The translations under genes were made by a program, and so were the position numbers. From the NCBI GenBank assembly GCA_902806365.1, contig CADCWJ010000488.1:1-31723 (forward strand): a stretch of DNA of 31,723 bases, written 5' to 3'. Positions within the stretch are counted from its first letter, which is position 1. Each line of letters starts with the position of its first letter. The stretch comes from an uncultured Thermomicrobiales bacterium (GTDB lineage: Bacteria; Chloroflexota; Chloroflexia; Thermomicrobiales; UBA6265). This document shows positions 25,663-31,723 of the stretch, one piece after another. The notes below the pieces were generated by a model. The model ran no database searches, was not told where the DNA came from, and worked only from the letters and a program-made list of their open reading frames with translations.

Positions 25663-27189
25663 ATGTCCGACAACCCCGCGCGCCTTAACCTGTTGACCTA
25701 CCTGCCGCGCAGCTCAACCCCGGCGGGAGCCACCCCGGATACCCGGCCGGCGACCGTATCCGACCCTCCAAAATCGGTGGACGAGGCACTCTGGCTGGTG
25801 CTCGCGGCTCATGTCACCGGGCTCCGGCGCTCCGGAGTTCTGGAGGACGCGGCGCTGCTGATGATCGCGCGAGCCCTCGACATGGCGAGTGCGGCGACCT
25901 CCGGCGATGACGGCCTTCCCTGGCGTCGCGCCACCGCGCTCGACGAGCGCGTCGAGGCGTTCCTGCCTGACTCCCTCTCGGGGGCGGCGACACTGGGCCT
26001 GGCCCGGGAGGAATGGCTGGCGACGGTCGTGCGCGTCCTGCTCCGGGACGCATCGCTCGCCATCCTGAGCGAGGTCGCCGAAATCAGCGCGATTGCCCTG
26101 ACTCTCGCCGACGCGCACACGCTGACCGTGATGTCGGCGTTCACCGGTGGCAGGCCTGCCCAGCCAACGACCCTAGGGCACTATCTTGGCGGGCTGCTCA
26201 GCCCACTCCGGACGACGAGGCGGCGGATGACCGACGCCTTCTCGGCCCTCAACCGGAGTCCACTCGGTGCGGGCGTGCTGGCCGGCGACGTGATTGCCGC
26301 CGATCGGGAGGATCTGGCCGATCGGCTCGGTTTCCTGGCCCCGGTGCCGAACACACTTGATGCCCTGATGGGCGTCGAAGATATCGTTGCATCCGTCGAG
26401 ACCGTGATCGCGGCGCTGGCCACGATCCATCGGCTGGTGCGCGACATGCTCGTCTGGATCCGCACCGACCCGACGAGCTTCGTGTTGGACGAGGGCTGGT
26501 TCTCGCTGCCCGAGCCTGCGCTGCCGACGCTTGTGCGATCGGAGCGGCTCGAATTGCTCGACAGCAGTCTGGCGCAGTCGGTCGCGGGTCTTTCCAGTGT
26601 CGTCCTGCGATTGCGCGCCGTACCGTACGGACCGTTGGGGGCGGCCATTGCTGTCCCGTTCGCACTCACCCAAACCCTGCGGCAGGAAGTGATGCCCCTC
26701 CTGGCCGAAAGCGGAGCATTCATTCGCGAGGGCCTGATCGTCAACCGCGCCTACCTGGGGAACCGTGCCGGTCGCGGCTACACCACGGCCGGCGACCTGG
26801 CGGCATTTCTGATGACCGAGGAGCAGGTGCCGCCCGCCCCGGCGCGCCGCATTGCCGTGCTCGTCCTCAGCCAGCTCCAGAAGGCCGGGCTGGAGGTGAG
26901 CGGGATCACGCAGGACATGATCGACACCGCCGCGCTGTTGACGATCGGCCGGGAGATCAAGGTCGAGATCGAACCGCTGGGACGATTCCTCGCGCCCCGC
27001 CGCTTTCTGGAGCGTCGGGAGGTGACCGGCTCTCCAGCGCCAGCGATGACGCGGGCATGGCTGGCCGACGAACGGTCCGCGCTCGAACAGGATCGAGCGT
27101 GGATGGATGAGACGACCGCCCGGATTTCCACCAGAACCGCCACACTTTCCAGTGCAATCGCGGACGCTGCCTCGCAGGACCAGGACTGA
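25663..27189 (+). CDS. Argininosuccinate lyase/fumarase-superfamily protein lacking catalytic motifs
   Basis: 508 residues, alpha-helical, clearly of the ASL/fumarase fold: AQPTTLGHYLGGLLSPL, ALNRSPLGAGVLAG, DLADRLGFLAPVPNTLDALMGVEDI and AVPYGPLGAAIAVPFAL all align with ArgH. The three catalytic regions are lost. The SRNDQ segment has become LAREEW. The TH of THLQRAQP is TG (G162), removing the catalytic His. The GSSxMPxKxNP loop is replaced by WFSLPEPALP (279-288), removing the catalytic Ser. It is therefore probably not an argininosuccinate lyase; binding, regulatory or a different chemistry are possible. ATG 25663 is preferred although its ribosome site is weak. It diverges from the BMP importer across two inverted repeats. 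Codon style matches its neighbours. Confidence 0.8.
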   Translation: MSDNPARLNLLTYLPRSSTPAGATPDTRPATVSDPPKSVDEALWLVLAAHVTGLRRSGVLEDAALLMIARALDMASAATSGDDGLPWRRATALDERVEAFLPDSLSGAATLGLAREEWLATVVRVLLRDASLAILSEVAEISAIALTLADAHTLTVMSAFTGGRPAQPTTLGHYLGGLLSPLRTTRRRMTDAFSALNRSPLGAGVLAGDVIAADREDLADRLGFLAPVPNTLDALMGVEDIVASVETVIAALATIHRLVRDMLVWIRTDPTSFVLDEGWFSLPEPALPTLVRSERLELLDSSLAQSVAGLSSVVLRLRAVPYGPLGAAIAVPFALTQTLRQEVMPLLAESGAFIREGLIVNRAYLGNRAGRGYTTAGDLAAFLMTEEQVPPAPARRIAVLVLSQLQKAGLEVSGITQDMIDTAALLTIGREIKVEIEPLGRFLAPRRFLERREVTGSPAPAMTRAWLADERSALEQDRAWMDETTARISTRTATLSSAIADAASQDQD

Positions 27190-27207
27190 TCCCGACGATC
27201 GCGATGC

Positions 27208-28083
27208 TCAGACGCCGTCCCGGAGCCTCGCGAGCACCATCAGGGCCGATGCGGTGATACTCGGTCGCCAGGCGTCATCGTAGGTCGAGGGCCAACCGCC
27301 GTCTGCCACCACTTCATCCAGCAAGCGGTCCGCCTGCCGCGAGAGTGTCCCTTCCGGGATGCGTTGAACGAGGTCGGGGCCACCACCCAGCGCGAGATCG
27401 AAGAAGTGCCCGGCGTCGGCGAACCGGTCGCCCTCCGCATGCTCGCTCACATGCCGGCCAACGGCATCCAGCCAGGTGGCCCGGTCAGGAACATCATCGA
27501 CGCCACCGAGGTATTCGACGTACGGCAGGAGGGTGTAGAAATCGCCGCTCGCCACATCGTCCAGCGATGCCTTCGCGGCGAACAGCCGCGCCACCCGCTC
27601 CCGCATCTCCGAAGTGGCGATGCCGAGCCGGTTTGCGTGCCCGGCCAGGCAGCAGGATGGATTGAGGCTGGGGAAGGTCCACGCCGCAAACCAGGGCGGC
27701 AATTCACCGGCGTAGACCGCGTCCGAAAAGTGCCAATCACCATCGGGGGCCTGATTGTCCTTGAGCCAGGCGTCAAGGCGGTCGACCATCGGAGAATCCG
27801 GACGATCCCGCAGCGAGAGCATGCTCGCCATCGCCAGGCGCGCCGCAAACGGATTGCTCGCGGGCGCCTTGATGTCCACTTCGAGACCGCGGCCAAAGCC
27901 ACCGTCCTCGTTCTGGTACGTCGAGAGTTCAGCCAGCACGTCGCTCGCGGGGCCGTCGTACCAGTGGTATCGCACAAGTGCCATCCCGAGTGGGAATTGC
28001 CGCTCGTGCAGGAATTCGAGGGCAGGATCGACCAGGGAACGTGCGCGAGTTGCTTGCCGGGTACTTAACTGGAAATGGGTCAT
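27208..28083 (-). CDS. Alpha/alpha-toroid (prenyltransferase/terpene cyclase-like) protein
   Basis: 291 residues. Three Gln/Asp-Gly-rich repeats are visible: YQNEDGGFGRGLEVD (56-70), QAPDGDWHFSD (111-121) and VVADGGWPSTYDDAW (258-272). They resemble the QW-type repeats of alpha/alpha-barrel proteins (terpene cyclases, protein prenyltransferases, and many uncharacterised bacterial proteins). The protein is about half the size of a squalene-hopene cyclase and no DXDD motif is seen, so cyclase activity should not be assumed. No signal peptide. ATG 28083 has GGAGAGGACC directly upstream. It is convergent with the lyase-like gene (18 bases apart) and follows the SnoaL-like gene by about 57 bases. 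Function unknown. Confidence 0.75.
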   Translation of the reverse strand: MTHFQLSTRQATRARSLVDPALEFLHERQFPLGMALVRYHWYDGPASDVLAELSTYQNEDGGFGRGLEVDIKAPASNPFAARLAMASMLSLRDRPDSPMVDRLDAWLKDNQAPDGDWHFSDAVYAGELPPWFAAWTFPSLNPSCCLAGHANRLGIATSEMRERVARLFAAKASLDDVASGDFYTLLPYVEYLGGVDDVPDRATWLDAVGRHVSEHAEGDRFADAGHFFDLALGGGPDLVQRIPEGTLSRQADRLLDEVVADGGWPSTYDDAWRPSITASALMVLARLRDGV

Positions 28084-28140
28084 GGTCCTCTCCGTTCATG
28101 GCGATTAACCAACAATGGAGTGGCTGCAATGTGCCCTGGT

Positions 28141-28527
28141 TCAATCGAGGGGCTCCGTCCATCGCGACCGCCACGCCGGGGCGGTGTAGCGGTCGGGCCA
28201 GTACTCGACCAGCATCTGGATCAGCCCCACGCGGATCGTGAAGAAGGAAATCGCCGTGACCGCCGTTGTGTCATCGAACACGCTGGCGACGGTCACCACC
28301 GTTTCGCCCTGGGTGACGAGGCGGGTGATCGTGGCGCGCCAGGTCCCGGGGTAGTGCTCGTTGACCAATCGCCAGGCATCGATCGTGGCCATCCGCTCAT
28401 TCGAAAGTGGCCATTCGACGACCGCCGATTCCGCGCAGAGTTGGGCCGCGCCCGCAAAATCACCCCGATCAACAGCGTTCCACCACGCCCTCGCGACCGC
28501 CTCGGATGTCGCAGCCTCCCCAGTCAA
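28141..28527 (-). CDS. SnoaL/NTF2-like family protein
   Basis: 128 residues from TTG 28527, which has AGGAGG five bases upstream; a TTG at 28551 lacks such a site. The sequence (ARAWWNAVDRGDFAGAAQLCAESAVVEWPLSNE ... ISFFTIRVGLIQMLVEYW, in part) has the helix-helix-sheet pattern of the small cone-shaped NTF2/SnoaL fold, with the final strand LIQMLVEYWPD typical of the family. Members are small-molecule isomerases, cyclases, hydratases or stress proteins, and substrate cannot be predicted. It lies between the WYL regulator and the toroid protein on the same strand. Confidence 0.75.
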   Translation of the reverse strand: MTGEAATSEAVARAWWNAVDRGDFAGAAQLCAESAVVEWPLSNERMATIDAWRLVNEHYPGTWRATITRLVTQGETVVTVASVFDDTTAVTAISFFTIRVGLIQMLVEYWPDRYTAPAWRSRWTEPLD

Positions 28528-28586
28528 TGACGCCTCCTGACACGTCGGCAACGAGGACGATCAGCCATCACTGCCAACGTACAGGG

Positions 28587-28616
28587 CGAACGGTGACATC
28601 TGCCTGTCACCATTCG
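28587..28616 (-). terminator. Hairpin at the end of the WYL regulator gene
   Basis: GGTGACA (28592-28598) pairs with TGTCACC (28605-28611) around a 6-base loop, and CGAA/TTCG extends the stem after one mismatch. The structure overlaps the WYL stop codon and lies before the SnoaL-like gene. No T-run follows, so it may be a terminator, a pause or an operator for the next gene. Confidence 0.4.
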
Positions 28617-29560
28617 GCGACGGGTTTCTGGTGATGCTGGAGAAGCTCGGCCAAATGAGCCGCGGTCCAATCACGCCGCGCCTCGGCAGCGTGAATCATG
28701 ACGTCGGTTCCGAACCGCAGAAGCTCACGGCCAAAGTACGGAAGTTCGTCCGGAGGGCACCGGAAACGGAGGGTAGGACCGGCAGGTGTCTGGATCACCG
28801 ACGTGCGCAAGTCCGGGTGATCGAGAGCCCACGCCAGACCCCGGTCGGTCAGGGAGGCTCGCACTTCCGGATGTCTGAGATCCCCATACTCCCGGAGTCC
28901 GGTGGCTACGTGCGTCATGATCGCGTCCGCGTCGGTGGGCGGCACCGCCGATTGGACCGCCGCGATCCGGTCGATCCGGAAGCTTCGGATTGCCTTCCGC
29001 AACGAGTCGATCGCTTCGACGTACCACCGCCCCGCCGCCGTCGATACCGCGATTGGCAGGACGACGCGATGTGTCTGGCCATCGGGGCTCCGATAGTCGA
29101 TCCTGCGCCAGGTGCCATCCGAAGCCGCCGCACGAACCGACGCGAGCACGGCGGCGTCGGGAACGGAGTGATCCCTGCTGACGCGCAGCGAGGCGAGATT
29201 CCTGGCAGCGTCGATGCGGACATTCGGAGTCAGCGCGGCGTGGAGCTTGTCGACCACGGAACGGTGGGCAACTCCGAGCGGCGAGGTGGCTGCTTCTCCA
29301 ACCGTATCGAGGGCGAAGAGCAGGGTGGTCGCCTCGTCGGCGGAGAGATGGAGGGGCGGGAGCCAGAAACCATCGGCAATCCGATAGCCGCCGAGTCGCC
29401 CGGCAAGGGCCATGACCGGCACGCCGAGTTCACCAAGCGCGTCGATGTCGCGCATGATCGTGCGTCGCGAGACCTCGAAGCGCTGGGCGAGCTGGCTCGC
29501 GGAGCGAGTACCCCCCTGGAGCGCGATCAGGATCCCGGTCAGGCGCTCGGTCCGGTTCAT
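28607..29560 (-). CDS. WYL-domain transcriptional regulator (YafY/DeoR-like)
   Basis: 317 residues. The N-terminal helix-turn-helix (LTGILIALQGGTRSASQLAQ then FEVSRRTIMRDIDALGELG) is the HTH_11 type. The WYL domain follows with GRWYVEAID and SFRIDRI, and a WCX-like C-terminal part. WYL domains sense ligands, often nucleic acid or nucleotides, and such proteins frequently control DNA repair or defence genes. ATG 29560 has GAGG seven bases upstream. It starts 30 bases after the stop of the helicase gene, so the two are probably co-transcribed. Whether it regulates that helicase or the genes downstream is not known. Confidence 0.9.
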   Translation of the reverse strand: MNRTERLTGILIALQGGTRSASQLAQRFEVSRRTIMRDIDALGELGVPVMALAGRLGGYRIADGFWLPPLHLSADEATTLLFALDTVGEAATSPLGVAHRSVVDKLHAALTPNVRIDAARNLASLRVSRDHSVPDAAVLASVRAAASDGTWRRIDYRSPDGQTHRVVLPIAVSTAAGRWYVEAIDSLRKAIRSFRIDRIAAVQSAVPPTDADAIMTHVATGLREYGDLRHPEVRASLTDRGLAWALDHPDLRTSVIQTPAGPTLRFRCPPDELPYFGRELLRFGTDVMIHAAEARRDWTAAHLAELLQHHQKPVAEW

Positions 29561-29590
29561 GAGCGTGCCTCGAACCGGCTAGCCGGCCGG

Positions 29591-31723
29591 TTACGTGATC
29601 GCGGCGGCGGCATCAGCCAGGGTGTCATCGTCGATATCGTCAGGTTCCGGATCGTCGTCGGACTCCGTCGCGTCCGCGATCGGCGTGAATCCCAGGCTCA
29701 GCGATTGTTCGACGATCCCCCGTCGAAGGCGCTTTTCGGCGGTCGCCAGCGTCTGGCGCAAGGGGTGGTCGGGCTGGACACCAGCCAGCATTTCGCGGAC
29801 CTGGCGCATCAGGTCGATCGTCTTGTTGAAGGTGATCACCAGGTCACCCTCCGAGAGCTCAAGGTGCTCGCCGATCTTGGCCATCGACCAGCCGCGCGAC
29901 CAGTGCAGCGCGGCGCCATAGAAGTTGGTGTTGTGACCCTCCGAGATGAAAAGGTTGAGATCGCGTTCCTCGGCGAGCACATCGTGCTCCAGGGCTTCGA
30001 GCCGTCGCCGGGCGAGGATCAGCCGGTCCGGAAGGGTGAAGTGGTTGATGCCCCGGTACTCGCGATCGAAGCTGTACCAGGAAAAAAGCTCGGCCAGCTC
30101 ATCGGGTTCCAGGTGATCGAGCGTCCCGCGGTCGACCAGCTCGCAGAGGATCAGGCCGTCGGTATCGAAGATATCGGCAAGCATGTCGGCTTTCGCTGTT
30201 GGGTAGCCCTGGCGTAGATATCCGAACCGGTGAAGGACATCCCGGATTCCCCGGATCACGCTACGAATCCGGAGATCCTCGGCATCGATCTCCCGATCGA
30301 GCACTTCGGCTAGCGCATTCCGCTCCTTGTGAAGTGCGTCGCGCCGTGCCAGGAACGTCTGATGGTCCTTCCGGCGGCGGCTGTCCGCGAACGGGTGCGC
30401 GTTCCGCAAGTCCACGATCGTCCCGATCTCCGCCAGTTGGTCAGACTCGGCCTCCACAAGGTCCTGGACTTTGGCCGCCAACCGGGCCTTTTCACGGCTC
30501 CGGTGCGCGCGCGCGAGCTCGTCCAGATCCGGCAGGTCAAGCGTCTCCAGCGATGCGAGGAGCGCATCCAGCGCGCCTCGGCCGATCAAGGAGGCGGGGT
30601 CTGCGGCCGGGTCGGCCGGCTCGATAAGGGCACTCGGGAGATCGATGACAACATCGTCGGGGATGAAGTCGATGAGCCGGTACTCGGTTACCAGATGAAT
30701 CCTTGCGTCGCTCGCCGCCAGGACCAGTCCCACACCGCCCTGGGCACCGCGTCCCAGGAAGATGCACCATCCAAGCTCCCGAACGTGGATCACGGCGCCG
30801 GAAGGTGCCGACCGGAACAGACGGCGCAGGGCTTGACGTCCCGGTTCGGTCCAGGGGGTTGACGACGTGGACGCCAGCCGGGCGGCGGCAAGATCCTGCT
30901 GGATCCGGCGGAGATCGTGCTGGGCGGTTTGGAGCCGGCGATCGATGCTCCGGAACTCCTCGAAGGAATCGTCGAGCCGGCTGATCTCTTCCCGGCGTCC
31001 AGCGGTGAGGCCGGCAAGCTCGGCCTCGATCTCCACGATGTCGGCTTCGATGATCCGGATGTGCTGCCCGGTCTGGTACTGGGCGAGACTTCGCCGCAGC
31101 ATCTGCCGAACTCGGTCCCCTTCCGGCGGATCCCACAGGTTGAGCACGGTGTTGTAGCGGATCGCGAAGGCGGACTGAACGGGATGCAGCTCTCCGGTGG
31201 CGACCGCCAGCATGTCGCGGAACGGGATCATTGGCGAGTACGGCATCACGACGTGGCCGAACTGGTCCATACCGCGGCGGCCCGCGCGCCCGGCCATCTG
31301 CTGGAACTCGTTCGGGATCAGGGTCCGCCGCCGCCGCCCATCCCATTTCGTCATCCGCCCGATCACGACGGTTCGCGCGGGCATGTTGACCCCAAGCGCG
31401 AGCGTGTCGGTTGCGAACACCACCTGCATCAGGCCCCGGACGAACAGCACCTCGACAAGCTGCTTCAGGATTGGCAGGAGTCCGGCATGGTGAAAACCGA
31501 TCCCGGTCCGGGCAAGGCGGCAGACGACCTCGACCTGGTCGAGCGCACGATCCTCGGGCCGCATGACGCCCAGATACGTCTGCAGGATGTGCTCGATGTG
31601 GTCATGCTGATCCGGCGACACCAGCTTCGGGCGCATCATGGCGAGCTGCTCGGCGTAGGACCGGCAATCGTTGCGGCTGAACAGGAAGTAGATGGCCGGC
31701 AGGAGGTCATCCTTCGCCAGCGC
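29591..31723 (-). CDS. Ski2/Mtr4-like DEAD-box helicase (HelY type), N-terminus beyond window
   Basis: The last 710 residues are visible; the frame is open to the right edge, so the Walker A and DEAD-type motifs lie outside. It begins in motif IV (LLPAIYFLFSRNDC), then GIGFHHAGLLP, motif V VFATDTLALGVNMPARTVV and motif VI QQMAGRAGRRGMD. This is the Ski2-like pattern. A long coiled-coil region with an arch-like insert and a C-terminal DSHCT-like domain (FYGAALHWSRGWSMAKIGEHLELSEGDLV, in part) follow, ending in an acidic tail. Eukaryotic relatives (Mtr4, Ski2) feed RNA to exosomes; bacterial HelY proteins are less well known and are presumed RNA helicases. It precedes the WYL regulator by 30 bases. 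Confidence 0.93.
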   Translation of the reverse strand, partial: ALAKDDLLPAIYFLFSRNDCRSYAEQLAMMRPKLVSPDQHDHIEHILQTYLGVMRPEDRALDQVEVVCRLARTGIGFHHAGLLPILKQLVEVLFVRGLMQVVFATDTLALGVNMPARTVVIGRMTKWDGRRRRTLIPNEFQQMAGRAGRRGMDQFGHVVMPYSPMIPFRDMLAVATGELHPVQSAFAIRYNTVLNLWDPPEGDRVRQMLRRSLAQYQTGQHIRIIEADIVEIEAELAGLTAGRREEISRLDDSFEEFRSIDRRLQTAQHDLRRIQQDLAAARLASTSSTPWTEPGRQALRRLFRSAPSGAVIHVRELGWCIFLGRGAQGGVGLVLAASDARIHLVTEYRLIDFIPDDVVIDLPSALIEPADPAADPASLIGRGALDALLASLETLDLPDLDELARAHRSREKARLAAKVQDLVEAESDQLAEIGTIVDLRNAHPFADSRRRKDHQTFLARRDALHKERNALAEVLDREIDAEDLRIRSVIRGIRDVLHRFGYLRQGYPTAKADMLADIFDTDGLILCELVDRGTLDHLEPDELAELFSWYSFDREYRGINHFTLPDRLILARRRLEALEHDVLAEERDLNLFISEGHNTNFYGAALHWSRGWSMAKIGEHLELSEGDLVITFNKTIDLMRQVREMLAGVQPDHPLRQTLATAEKRLRRGIVEQSLSLGFTPIADATESDDDPEPDDIDDDTLADAAAAIT

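Overview
The window is a GC-rich (roughly 64-65% by eye) bacterial chromosomal segment with densely packed genes, very short intergenic gaps and frequent 4-base stop/start overlaps. Gene content suggests a member of the Chloroflexota, class Thermomicrobia (Sphaerobacter/Thermomicrobiales-like): a bacterial NurA-HerA-SbcD-SbcC cluster, TreY-TreZ trehalose synthesis, a form II CoxL-type molybdenum hydroxylase, a Ski2-like helicase with a WYL regulator, and a lipobox-free binding protein ending in an Ala-Ser-Pro-rich tail. The taxonomic call is an inference from gene types and style; no rRNA or tRNA is present to confirm it.

Layout. 1-1709: start of a thiamine-diphosphate enzyme (cut by the window edge) and a PIG-V-like membrane glycosyltransferase, both on the minus strand. 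1888-2682: a divergent-active-site SDR on the plus strand, ending 1 base from the convergent sbcC. 2684-10030: a minus-strand operon nurA-herA-sbcD-sbcC in which all three gene junctions are 4-base overlaps (ATGA, GTGA, ATGA). This is the archaeal-type DNA end-resection set (Mre11-Rad50 plus HerA translocase plus NurA nuclease) as one co-translated unit. It has a good sigma-70-type promoter at 10298-10327 and shares a 479-base divergent intergenic region with argH. 10510-17057: argH, then the coupled pair treY-treZ (plus strand), closed by a strong bidirectional hairpin. 17118-20441: a lone form II CoxL-like subunit and a LuxR-type regulator with a degenerate receiver. 20659-25456: a complete BMP-type (nucleoside-like) ABC importer in the order binding protein, ATPase, permease, permease, with an attenuator-like hairpin after the binding-protein gene. 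25663-27189 (plus): an argininosuccinate lyase/fumarase-superfamily protein that has lost the catalytic motifs, facing the importer across a 206-base region carrying two inverted repeats. 27208-31723 (minus): an alpha/alpha-toroid protein, a SnoaL/NTF2-like protein, a WYL-domain regulator and the C-terminal part of an Mtr4/HelY-type helicase cut by the window edge.

How they work together. The nurA-herA-sbcDC unit should form a DNA double-strand-end processing machine; the P-loop of its HerA is unusual. argH is last-step arginine biosynthesis; treYZ converts maltodextrins or glycogen ends to trehalose. The BMP importer and the pseudo-lyase probably share regulation through the palindromes between them, but the substrate and the pseudo-lyase's role are unknown. 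The best candidates for something new are the bacterial four-gene resection operon with its unusual HerA, the catalytically stripped lyase paralogue facing an importer, and the structured argH leader.
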